NCBI RefSeq assembly: GCF_052216985.1
Contig: NZ_JBQOUY010000009.1
Span: 21,152-85,151, forward strand
Direction: 5' to 3'
DNA: 64,000 nucleotides
From: Acidaminococcus fermentans_A
GTDB taxonomy: Bacteria > Bacillota > Negativicutes > Acidaminococcales > Acidaminococcaceae
The notes beneath the pieces were generated by a model. It saw nothing but the letters and a program-made list of their open reading frames with translations. It ran no database searches and had not been told where the DNA came from. Numbering within the stretch: position 1 is the first letter of the stretch; each line of letters opens with the position of its first letter. The translations under genes and the position numbers were made by a program. Of this stretch, positions 15,715 to 22,767 are shown piece after piece.

Positions 15715-16455
15715 CTAATCCTGGATAGTCACCGACATCCCAATATAAGCCACTTTTTCTAATTCCTGTAAATTGTGGTTCTCCAATCGCACACAGCCTT
15801 CGGAAGCATCCGTACCGATGGAGCTGGGAGCATGGGTCCCGTGGATCCCGATGCCATCCCAGTTTCCCTGGCTCAGGTCTTCTGTATCCAGGCTCAGGAA
15901 CCAAGGCCCATAAGCTCCTCGGATTTCTCCGTTCCCATCTCCGAAGTCATGGGTCCATCCAGAAGCATCATCGATTTCGTCGATCAGGAAGGTCCCGACG
16001 GGCGTCATATTATCTCCCCGCCGTTCTTTTTGCCCCAGGCCGCCTTTCCCGATGGCACAGCCCCAGGCCCGGACCACTTGTTCTCCCTCCTTCAGATACA
16101 GTTTATGCTCACTTTTGTCCACCAGCACGGAATACTTTTTCCCTGGAACCAGCGGCTGTTCCGCTGCCGGCTGGGTTTCCGGCTGTTTGGTCTCCCCTGG
16201 TTTCTTCTGGAGGCTTTCCACTGGCGTTTCTTTCTGCTCCGGCAGAGCAGGCGCCTCTTTTTTTACGGTCTTGGGCTTCTGGGCTTCCGTTTTTTTCACC
16301 GGTACAGTGGGCGCCGGCGCTCCTCCCCCTTTATACCCAAGGGCGAAACAGCCTGTGAGCAGCACTCCTAAAAAGATCAGGGTACAGACTCCCAGCATGA
16401 TTCCTTTTTTTCTGCGATTCCGGGACCTTTCCGTCCCTTTTTGCTTTCCGTCCAT
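15715..16455 (-). CDS. L,D-transpeptidase (YkuD), membrane-anchored or lipoprotein
   Basis: A 246-residue protein with a short basic cytoplasmic head, a hydrophobic segment ending in a lipobox-like LLTGC, and a Pro/Glu/Lys-rich wall-spanning linker of about 75 residues. The YkuD domain follows (KYSVLVDKSEHKLYLKEGEQVVRAWGCAIGKG). The catalytic motif IGIHGTHAPSSIGTDASEGCVRL carries the conserved His, Ser, Cys and Arg. It would make 3-3 peptidoglycan cross-links or attach proteins to peptidoglycan. ATG 16455 follows AAGAAGG. It stands alone, divergent from the cysE unit. Confidence 0.9.
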   Translation of the reverse strand: MDGKQKGTERSRNRRKKGIMLGVCTLIFLGVLLTGCFALGYKGGGAPAPTVPVKKTEAQKPKTVKKEAPALPEQKETPVESLQKKPGETKQPETQPAAEQPLVPGKKYSVLVDKSEHKLYLKEGEQVVRAWGCAIGKGGLGQKERRGDNMTPVGTFLIDEIDDASGWTHDFGDGNGEIRGAYGPWFLSLDTEDLSQGNWDGIGIHGTHAPSSIGTDASEGCVRLENHNLQELEKVAYIGMSVTIQD

Positions 16456-16546
16456 AAAACATCCTTCTTTCTCCACGTAAGCACTATGATACCATCCACT
16501 GGTTTTCCCTGCAATCCCCGGTCTTGAAACTTTTTTAAAATTTCTC

Positions 16547-16575
16547 TTGACAAGTGTATCGAAGAAGATTACAAT
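16547..16575 (+). promoter_or_regulatory. Promoter of the cysE T-box transcript
   Basis: Perfect TTGACA (16547-16552) and TACAAT (16570-16575) separated by 17 bases, immediately before the T-box leader. Confidence 0.85.
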
Positions 16576-16589
16576 ACAGGCAACATTGA

Positions 16590-16831
16590 AAATCAAAAAG
16601 CGATGACCAAAACAAGTACACTTCAAAGAGTGGCACAGAGAGCGCGAATCACCGGCTGAAAGTTTGCGCCGAAGCTTGAGAGGATGGAATGCCTTTGGGA
16701 GCTGAAGACCTGAACAGAAAGTAGGGCCTTCCGGGCAGCCGCCGTTATCGGTATGAGTGGCAGTCGAAGTCTGGCTGCAATCAGAGTGGAACCGCGAGAG
16801 ATCGCCTCTGTCAGGAGGCGGTCTTTTTTGT
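16590..16831 (+). ncRNA. T-box riboswitch, Cys specifier, controlling cysE
   Basis: The leader has the layout of a T-box. A long Stem I starts with the AAGTACACTTCAAAGAG region. A specifier region follows with TGC (16690-16692) in the context GGAATGCCTTTGGGAGCTG. The conserved T-box AGAGTGGAACCGCGAGA lies at 16783-16799. The intrinsic terminator is CGCCTC/GAGGCG followed by CTTTTTT (about 16803-16830). The tGGaACCGC bulge pairs with the uncharged tRNA 3' end. TGC specifies tRNA-Cys, matching the downstream serine acetyltransferase: low charged tRNA-Cys would favour antitermination and cysteine synthesis. Confidence 0.93.
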
Positions 16832-16855
16832 GTCCAAAAAGGGAGGAATGAGTTT

Positions 16856-17554
16856 ATGTTTGCATCCATGCGCAACGATATCCGAGTCATCAAACAGCGG
16901 GATCCGGCGGTCAAGAATACCCTGGAAGTCATCCTTTGTTACTCGGGTCTCCATGCTATCTGGGCGTACCGGATTTCCCATTTTTTCTATGAAAGATCCT
17001 GGTTCGTCACCGCCCGGCTCATCTCCACCCTGGCCCGGCTCCTGACCGGCATCGAGATCCATCCCGGTGCCCAGATCGGAGAAGGGCTCTTCATCGATCA
17101 CGGGTCCGGCATCGTCATCGGAGAAACCACCATCATCGGCAACAACGTATCCCTGTACCAGGGAGTGACCCTGGGCGGCACCGGCAAAGAAAAAGGCAAA
17201 CGGCATCCTACCATCGGAGACTATGTGGTGGTGGCCTGCGGAGCCAAGGTGCTGGGTTCCTTCACCGTAGGAGAAGGGGCCAAGATCGGAGCCGGCAGCG
17301 TAGTGCTGAAGGAAGTCCCTCCCTATGCCACGGTGGTGGGCATCCCTGGCCATGTGGTAGCCCGGAAAGGGGTACGGGTAGCACCGGCCCATTCCGAACG
17401 GGATGTGGACCTGAACCATAACCGGCTGCCTGACCCCATCGAAGACCAGATCGCCGCCCTGGAAAAACAGGTGGCCTTGCTGAAACGGCAGGTCATGGAC
17501 CTGCGGGCCCAGCAGGAAGGCCCAGCTCTGAAGCAGGTGGTCAACTTCCGCTGA
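16856..17554 (+). CDS. cysE: Serine O-acetyltransferase
   Basis: A 232-residue enzyme that makes O-acetylserine from serine and acetyl-CoA, the first committed step of cysteine synthesis. The helical N-terminus is followed by left-handed beta-helix hexapeptide repeats (IEIHPGAQIGEGLFIDHGSGIVIGETTIIGNNVSLYQGVTLGGTG). This includes the catalytic His region DHGSG and the signature GAKVLGSFTVGEGAKIGAGSVVL. A C-terminal extension of about 50 residues ends in a predicted coiled coil (IEDQIAALEKQVALLKRQVMDLRAQQ). ATG 16856 has GGGAGG nine bases upstream. Expression is controlled by the Cys T-box, and cysK follows. Confidence 0.97.
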   Translation: MFASMRNDIRVIKQRDPAVKNTLEVILCYSGLHAIWAYRISHFFYERSWFVTARLISTLARLLTGIEIHPGAQIGEGLFIDHGSGIVIGETTIIGNNVSLYQGVTLGGTGKEKGKRHPTIGDYVVVACGAKVLGSFTVGEGAKIGAGSVVLKEVPPYATVVGIPGHVVARKGVRVAPAHSERDVDLNHNRLPDPIEDQIAALEKQVALLKRQVMDLRAQQEGPALKQVVNFR

Positions 17555-17569
17555 TCTTTCAGCAACTTC

Positions 17570-17597
17570 CGAAAAAAGTACTCCGGTACTTTTTTCG
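17570..17597 (+). terminator. Terminator between cysE and cysK
   Basis: CGAAAAAAGTAC and GTACTTTTTTCG are perfect inverted 12-mers around TCCG. It is symmetric, with its own T-run in the stem. It implies cysK either has its own promoter or depends on read-through. Confidence 0.8.
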
Positions 17598-17641
17598 AAA
17601 CGGATACCCTAGTGTTTTACTTGGAAAAGGAGGTTTTCCCC

Positions 17642-17686
17642 TTGCAGCAAAATTGGTGGAACAAGCCCCTGGGACCCCGATGTTGA
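17642..17686 (+). CDS. Possible 14-residue leader peptide before cysK
   Basis: A TTG start sits 8 bases after a consensus AGGAGG (17628-17633) and opens a frame of 14 codons reading MQQNWWNKPLGPRC, stopping at TGA. The last sense codon is Cys and there are two adjacent Trp codons. A CCTGGG/CCCAGG hairpin (about 17668-17693) overlaps its 3' end. Position, ribosome site and terminal Cys resemble cysteine-responsive attenuating leader peptides. A leader this short could also arise by chance, and no classic antiterminator was identified. Confidence 0.4.
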   Translation: MQQNWWNKPLGPRC

Positions 17687-17755
17687 AGCCCAGGAAAGCA
17701 GGCAGTTCATCGTTCATTCAAAAGAAATTTCCATGAAAATAAAGGAGAGATTGTT

Positions 17756-18697
17756 ATGTCTAAAATTTATACAAGCGTACTGGATCTGATCGGCCATACC
17801 CCTCTGCTGGAACCGGTGAAATTCGCAGCGGACAAGGACCTACAGGCCCGACTGCTGGTGAAGCTGGAAAGCTTCAACCCGGCGGGTTCTGCCAAGGACC
17901 GGATCGCCAAGGTCATGATCGAAGATGCGGAAAAACGGGGCGTGCTGAAAAAAGGCGGCGTCATCATCGAGCCCACCAGCGGCAACACGGGCATTGGCCT
18001 GGCAGCTGTAGCAGCCATGAAAGGCTACCGGGCCATCATGGTGATGCCGGAAACCATGTCCATCGAACGGCGGAACATGATTGCCGCCTATGGGGCCGAA
18101 GTGGTACTGACGGAAGCCAAGAAAGGCATCGCTGGTTCCGTGGAAAAGGCCAAGGAACTGGCCGCCTCCATCCCCGGCAGCTTCATTCCGGAACAGTTCG
18201 ACAACCCGGCCAACCCGGCGGCCCACAAAGCTACCACGGGTCCGGAAATCTATGAAGACACCGATGGCGCTGTGGACATTTTCGTGGCCGGGGTGGGCAC
18301 CGGCGGTACCCTTACCGGTGTGGGCGAATATTTGAAGGAAAAGAAACCTTCCGTAAAAGTGGTAGCTGTGGAACCGGCGGATTCTCCCCTCCTAAGCCAG
18401 GGCAAACCCGGTCCTCACAAGATCCAGGGCATCGGCACCAACTTCCTGCCCAAGACCCTGAATACCAAGATCTACGATGAGATCCTCACCGCCTCTACGG
18501 ACCAGGCCTACGAAACCGCCCGGGACTTCATCCATCATGAAGGGTTCCTGATCGGGATTTCCGGCGGGGCTGCCCTGTATGCTGCCGTAGAAGTGGCCAA
18601 ACGGCCGGAAAACAAAGGCAAGACCCTGGTGGTGCTGCTGCCGGACAACGGAGACCGGTATCTGACCACTCCTGGGTTCCTGAAGAAAGAAAACTAA
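17756..18697 (+). CDS. cysK: Cysteine synthase A (O-acetylserine sulfhydrylase)
   Basis: A 313-residue PLP enzyme producing cysteine from O-acetylserine and sulfide. The PLP lysine is Lys47 (NPAGSAKDRI), the substrate loop is PTSGNTGIG (residues 73-81), and the PLP-phosphate glycine loop is GVGTGGTLTGVG. The C-terminal ISGGAALYAAVEVAKRPENKGKTLVVLLPDNGDRYLTT is typical of CysK. ATG 17756 follows AAAGGAGAG. Together with cysE it gives the complete two-step cysteine route. The cysE C-terminus ends in VNFR rather than the classic Ile-terminal tail, so tight CysE-CysK complex formation is not evident. Confidence 0.97.
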   Translation: MSKIYTSVLDLIGHTPLLEPVKFAADKDLQARLLVKLESFNPAGSAKDRIAKVMIEDAEKRGVLKKGGVIIEPTSGNTGIGLAAVAAMKGYRAIMVMPETMSIERRNMIAAYGAEVVLTEAKKGIAGSVEKAKELAASIPGSFIPEQFDNPANPAAHKATTGPEIYEDTDGAVDIFVAGVGTGGTLTGVGEYLKEKKPSVKVVAVEPADSPLLSQGKPGPHKIQGIGTNFLPKTLNTKIYDEILTASTDQAYETARDFIHHEGFLIGISGGAALYAAVEVAKRPENKGKTLVVLLPDNGDRYLTTPGFLKKEN

Positions 18698-18705
18698 AGA
18701 ACCAT

Positions 18706-18746
18706 AAAAAAGAAGGGGCTGTTGCGCAAGCAGTCCCTTCTTTTTT
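18706..18746. terminator. Bidirectional terminator after cysK and the phytase gene
   Basis: AGAAGGGGCTG (18711-18721) pairs with CAGTCCCTTCT (18731-18741) with one G-U. It is flanked by A6 and T6 runs and has the self-complementary TTGCGCAA in the loop. It overlaps the stop of the convergent phytase gene. Confidence 0.85.
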
Positions 18747-19653
18747 ATGGATTCTGTTTCAGATAATCCGTCCAGCTTTGGGTGATTTTTCCCTGTTGGA
18801 GTTCTTTTACATAAGTATAGAACTGCTTCAGCCGGTAGATTTTGTGGTCGTCGATGGTCTGGCGCCACCCTTCCTTATGGGTCATGTTGAGCACATCCTG
18901 TCCCCCCAGGGCATGCTGCCGGGAACAGATGGTTTCCAGGCTGTCCTGCTGCCCATTGAGCCAGATGTCCCGCATGATCATATAGGCGGTGGTCCGGCCC
19001 TTTCCGGCCTGACAGTGGAAATGGAGCCAGGTATCCGCCGGCAGGGCTTTCTGCCACTGGAGGAAGGCGTCCACTTCTTCCGGTTCCGGCCAGATATGGT
19101 CCGTGCTAGCGAACCGGGCATAGCCCAGGCCGAACAGAGCCGCCGCCTGCTGTTCCGTCAGGGCCGTCTGGACTTTTTCCGTTCCCTTATAATGGGGCTT
19201 TTTCTTTTTGTCCAGATGGTAATAGGGAGTTTCCCTGTTTTTCTCCTTTTCCAGCCGCCGGGCTTCCTCCCGCCGGATGGCGGCATCGGATTTCCCCACA
19301 TTGGCCCAATTGTTGTCCCCGTACCAGCTTACCGCCGTGCCGTTCAGGTATCCATGGTCCTCCTGGCGCAGGTCCACCAGGATCACCTGTTTGGGCTGGA
19401 TGCCCTGTTTCTGCAGTTCCTGGGTCAGCGCCGCCAGATTCAGGATGGAAGGCTGGCCGCTGCCGCTCATGCGATTGGCGGCATCCACCCGCCAGGACCG
19501 GGGCAGCCGGAGTTTGTTGGCCGCATCCAGACGCCACACATAGCCCTTGGAAGGTTTGACTATGTTATCAAGAGACGGTGCTGCCGCCAGGACCATCCCC
19601 AGAGAAATCTGGCTGAACACCAGCACCCCCGTCACGATTTTCCAAATCTTCAT
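18745..19653 (-). CDS. Secreted PTP-like phytase (inositol polyphosphatase)
   Basis: A 302-residue exported phosphatase with signal peptide (residues 1-25, VLAAAPS cleavage region). The active-site P-loop HCQAGKGRT (His213-Thr221) fits HCx5R(S/T), and WPEPEEVDAFLQW and ASTDHIWPEP may include the general-acid aspartate region. The P-loop and the long N-terminal region resemble protein-tyrosine-phosphatase-like phytases known from Selenomonas and Megasphaera relatives. Those hydrolyse phytate stepwise at the cell surface. Oddly, a short motif is duplicated near the N-terminus (VWRLDAANKLR and SWRVDAANRMS, residues 39-63). ATG 19653 follows AGAGGAG. Phosphate scavenging from plant phytate in the gut is inferred. 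Confidence 0.85.
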   Translation of the reverse strand: MKIWKIVTGVLVFSQISLGMVLAAAPSLDNIVKPSKGYVWRLDAANKLRLPRSWRVDAANRMSGSGQPSILNLAALTQELQKQGIQPKQVILVDLRQEDHGYLNGTAVSWYGDNNWANVGKSDAAIRREEARRLEKEKNRETPYYHLDKKKKPHYKGTEKVQTALTEQQAAALFGLGYARFASTDHIWPEPEEVDAFLQWQKALPADTWLHFHCQAGKGRTTAYMIMRDIWLNGQQDSLETICSRQHALGGQDVLNMTHKEGWRQTIDDHKIYRLKQFYTYVKELQQGKITQSWTDYLKQNP

Positions 19654-19678
19654 CTTACTCCTCTCCCCTCTTTCCTTT

Positions 19679-19692
19679 GCACTCTGCACTAA
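19679..19692. repeat. Two-unit heptamer repeat (site 3, left of HAD gene)
   Basis: GCACTCT followed by GCACTAA, in the gap after the phytase start and overlapping the TAG stop of the HAD gene. The inverted word AGAGTGC recurs at 20514-20541 on the other side of the same gene, and the direct word at 37983-38017. Confidence 0.4.
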
Positions 19693-20456
19693 TCTCTTAT
19701 CCACCCGAACTTCCGGCAGGCATTGAGGATGCCTCCCTTGTCGTTGTCATCGGTGATATAGTCCGCCCGTTCTTTGATTACCGGCCGGGCGTTCCCCATG
19801 GCCACCCCGAAAAAAGGCTTCCGGAACATGGTGATGTCGTTGAGCCCGTCTCCGAACACCACTGCATCCTTTGGATCCTCTCCCATAAGGCCCATGAGCT
19901 TTTCGATGCCGGCTCCCTTGTCCACCGGTTCCACCAGCCAGGTGTTGTCGATGAAGGGCAGATGGGGCAGCTGCCGCCGGTCCGCCGGTTCCGTACCCGG
20001 CTGTTCCCGGACGTACATGATTTTGTACACCTGGTCCAGGCTGCCGATGTCCACCGGCTGGACTTTGGTGTTCATGTAATTCCCCGGATCTTCCCGGGGA
20101 TAGTCCGCATAAGGGGTATACCGGTCCAGGGTGTTGTCCAGCACCACGGACCAGGGCTGGTTCCGTTCCGTCAGTTCCCGGAGCAGGGCCTTGGCCGGTG
20201 CCAGGGGCAGTCCTTCCATCTCCAGGATCTTCCCGTCCACGGTGAGGCTGTTGCCTCCGTCGGCCACCATGGAATGGATGCCGTGTTTTTCCGCAAAGGC
20301 CGCCGCGTCACACTGGAGCCGTCCGGTAGCCAGGGCCACAAAATGCCCCTGCTGCTGGAGCTCATCCACACAGTACTGGGTGTCCGCCGGCACCTGGCCA
20401 GTGATCCCCAGCCCCAGGGTCCGATCGATGTCAAAGAAAAAATATTTTTTATCCAT
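19689..20456 (-). CDS. Cof-type HAD-superfamily phosphatase
   Basis: A 255-residue HAD hydrolase of the Cof/YidA type with a C2 cap. Motif I is FDIDRTLG (residues 8-15), with Arg where most relatives have Gly. Motif II is LATGR, the conserved Lys is in VEPVDKGAGIEKL, and motif IV is VVFGDGLNDITMF. Such enzymes dephosphorylate sugar phosphates, PLP or FMN; the substrate here is open. ATG 20456 follows AAGGAAGG. It probably forms a short unit with the phytase gene 36 bases downstream. Confidence 0.88.
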   Translation of the reverse strand: MDKKYFFFDIDRTLGLGITGQVPADTQYCVDELQQQGHFVALATGRLQCDAAAFAEKHGIHSMVADGGNSLTVDGKILEMEGLPLAPAKALLRELTERNQPWSVVLDNTLDRYTPYADYPREDPGNYMNTKVQPVDIGSLDQVYKIMYVREQPGTEPADRRQLPHLPFIDNTWLVEPVDKGAGIEKLMGLMGEDPKDAVVFGDGLNDITMFRKPFFGVAMGNARPVIKERADYITDDNDKGGILNACRKFGWIRD

Positions 20457-20513
20457 GGCTTCCTTCCTTTGTCAATGATAGTTACGCAATGATTTCCTAT
20501 TATAACACAAAGT

Positions 20514-20541
20514 GAAGAGTGCAGAGAAAAGAGTGCAGAGG
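20514..20541. repeat. Four-unit heptamer array (site 4, right of HAD gene)
   Basis: Consecutive 7-mers GAAGAGT, GCAGAGA, AAAGAGT, GCAGAGG in the divergent intergenic region between the HAD gene and the small anchored-protein gene. The word AGAGTGC is the reverse complement of the word at 19679 and 37983. Confidence 0.55.
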
Positions 20542-20660
20542 AAAGGCCAAATATAAGTCGGCAGCTCCGTTGTATTTTTCCTCTCGAAACGGTACAATAT
20601 CCTTTGCCGGACAGACTGATCAGTCTGGCTCCATTTTTCACCAAGGAAAGGATTTTTGCC

Positions 20661-21065
20661 ATGCTACGCAGAATCATGAAATGGCTGACCGGCTTTCCAG
20701 AGGGAAAGAGCCCTGCTGCAGCCTCTTCGCCAAAGGAAAGATCCCGTTTCTCCCCCCAGCGTTTCCTGTCCCTTATCCTGATTGTTGTCCTGGCTGTGGG
20801 GATTTTCTTCTGGCACAACCAGTCCGCCAAAAAGGCGGAAGAAAAAGCCATCCAGGACCGGAACCGGATCATGGACCAGCAGAAAACTGGCACCAGAACG
20901 ACGGCTCCCCGGAAACCCGCTCCCCAGGCCGGACAGAAGCCTCCGGCCGTGAACAAACAGCCCGCCGCTCCCCGGCCCCAACCGACCCAGCCCCAGGGCC
21001 CTGTGCCCACCGGGCCTAAAGTAAAGGCCCAGACCCCGCCCATGATCCAGCCGAAGGCAAGATAG
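20661..21065 (+). CDS. Single-pass membrane protein with Pro/Ala/Gln-rich tail
   Basis: A 134-residue protein of unknown function. Residues 1-34 are basic and cytoplasmic-like, residues 35-51 form one transmembrane helix (FLSLILIVVLAVGIFFW), and the rest is charged then low complexity, rich in Pro, Ala, Gln and Lys (APRKPAPQAGQKPP, PRPQPTQPQGPVPTG). The tail resembles wall- or periplasm-spanning linkers of TonB- or LDT-like anchored proteins but no catalytic or binding domain follows. ATG 20661 has AAAGGA 8 bases upstream; upstream in-frame codons are less well placed. The following symporter genes appear to have their own promoter. Confidence 0.65.
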   Translation: MLRRIMKWLTGFPEGKSPAAASSPKERSRFSPQRFLSLILIVVLAVGIFFWHNQSAKKAEEKAIQDRNRIMDQQKTGTRTTAPRKPAPQAGQKPPAVNKQPAAPRPQPTQPQGPVPTGPKVKAQTPPMIQPKAR

Positions 21066-21162
21066 GGGGCGGTTGCGGGCCCCACAATTTTCTTGCAACT
21101 TTCCCTAGTCTATAATACAATAGAAATCACTGAATTGTCACATTTTGAAATGAGGTGTTTTT

Positions 21163-22638
21163 TTGTCTGAGAAAGGTGTTTCTCCGGAATCTTTCAGTTC
21201 CCGACTGGGCTTCATCCTGGTCAGCGCCGGCTGTGCCATCGGCATCGGGAATGTGTGGAAATTTCCCTACCTGTGCGGCCAGTTCGGCGGGGCTGCCTTC
21301 ATCTTGATCTATCTGGTATTCCTCCTGATCATGGGCATCCCGGTGATGGTCTGCGAATTCGCCATCGGCCGAGGCAGCCGCTGCAGCGCCGCCAAAAGCT
21401 TCGAGGCCCTGGAGCCTCCCGGCACCTGCTGGCATCGGTTGAAAGCCATCAGCATCGTGGGCTGTTACATGCTGATGATGTACTACACCACCGTCACCGG
21501 CTGGATGCTGTACTATTGCTGGCTCCACATCAAAGGGACTTTTGTGGGGGCTTCCACCCAGTTCATCACCGCCACCTTCGGAGCCATGCTCCAAGATCCG
21601 GCTAACCTGCTGTTCTGGATGGTGCTCACCTGCCTCCTGGGCTTTGCCGTATGCTATCTGGGGATCCAAAACGGCGTGGAACGGATCACCAAATGGATGA
21701 TGAGCGCCCTGCTGCTCCTGATGATTGTCCTGGCTGCCCATTCCCTGTTCCTGGAAGGAGCGGGAAAAGGGATCGAGTTCTATCTGGTGCCCAATTTCGC
21801 CGCCCTGGAAAAACTGGGCTGGGGGAATGTGATTTACGCCGCCATGAGCCAGGCTTTCTTCACCCTGTCCATCGGAATCGGGGCCATGCTGATCTTCGGA
21901 GCCTACCTGCCCCATGGGCGGAGCTTATTCGGAGAAGCGTCCACCATCACCGCCCTGGATACCTTTGTGGCTCTCATGGCCGGGTTCATCATCATCCCCG
22001 CCTGCTTCGCCTTCGGGATCCAGCCGGATGCCGGTCCGTCCCTGATTTTCCTCACCATCCCCAACCTGTTCGTCCAGATGCCGGGGGGCCGGTTCTGGGG
22101 CATGCTGTTCTTCATCTTCTTGTCCTTCGCCGCCCTGTCCACCGTCATCGCCGTGTTCGAAAACATCCTGGCCTTCGGTATGAACCTGTACGGCTGGAGC
22201 CGAAAAAAGAGCGTGGCCGTCAATGGGCTGGCCATCGTCCTCCTGAGCATCCCCTGCGTCCTGGGCTTCAACCTGTGGAGCGGCTTCCAGCCCCTGGGCC
22301 CCGGTTCTTCCATCCTGGACCTGGAAGATTTCATCGTCTCCAACAACCTGCTGCCTCTGGGGAGCCTGGCCTTTGTGCTGTTCTGCACCAAAAAGAACGG
22401 CTGGGGCTGGCAACACTTCCTGGCAGAAGCCAACGACGGGGAAGGCCGGAACCTGCCGGCTTCACTCCACAGTTATCTGCTGTATATCTTGCCCCTGCTG
22501 ATCATCACCATCTACTTGAAGGGGTACTACGATATGTTCAGCAAACAAGGACCGGTGGTGCTGGCCAAATGGCTGGTCCTGGCCTTTCTATTCCTGGGCT
22601 TCATCTTCTATACCACCAGCAGGAAAAAAGCACAGTAA
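21163..22638 (+). CDS. Sodium-dependent transporter, NSS (SLC6-like) family, copy 1
   Basis: A 491-residue polytopic symporter. LGFILVSAGCAIGIGNVWKFPYLCGQFGGAAFILIYLVFLLIMGIPVMVCEFAIGRGS at the N-terminus is the NSS signature around the unwound TM1 that binds Na+ and substrate. AAMSQAFFTLSIGIGAMLIFGAY matches TM6, and about 11-12 segments are seen overall. Bacterial relatives such as LeuT, TnaT and MhsT carry hydrophobic or aromatic amino acids. TTG 21163 is the likely start, with GAGGTG five bases upstream. A TATAAT lies at 21111-21116. It is followed by its own terminator and by a close paralogue. Confidence 0.92.
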   Translation: MSEKGVSPESFSSRLGFILVSAGCAIGIGNVWKFPYLCGQFGGAAFILIYLVFLLIMGIPVMVCEFAIGRGSRCSAAKSFEALEPPGTCWHRLKAISIVGCYMLMMYYTTVTGWMLYYCWLHIKGTFVGASTQFITATFGAMLQDPANLLFWMVLTCLLGFAVCYLGIQNGVERITKWMMSALLLLMIVLAAHSLFLEGAGKGIEFYLVPNFAALEKLGWGNVIYAAMSQAFFTLSIGIGAMLIFGAYLPHGRSLFGEASTITALDTFVALMAGFIIIPACFAFGIQPDAGPSLIFLTIPNLFVQMPGGRFWGMLFFIFLSFAALSTVIAVFENILAFGMNLYGWSRKKSVAVNGLAIVLLSIPCVLGFNLWSGFQPLGPGSSILDLEDFIVSNNLLPLGSLAFVLFCTKKNGWGWQHFLAEANDGEGRNLPASLHSYLLYILPLLIITIYLKGYYDMFSKQGPVVLAKWLVLAFLFLGFIFYTTSRKKAQ

Positions 22639-22644
22639 GATACA

Positions 22645-22696
22645 GCTGTGGACACAGACGGTTTTTTCAGCCATCCAGTCGTCCACAGCATTTTTT
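22645..22696 (+). terminator. Terminator between the two NSS genes
   Basis: GCTGTGGAC (22645-22653) pairs perfectly with GTCCACAGC (22681-22689), followed by ATTTTTTGC. Confidence 0.75.
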
Positions 22697-22767
22697 GCAT
22701 TCTTTGGGTTTTTAGTGTAATATTGTAACATATTAATCATTCGTAGCATAGAAGTGAGGTAGAACTT

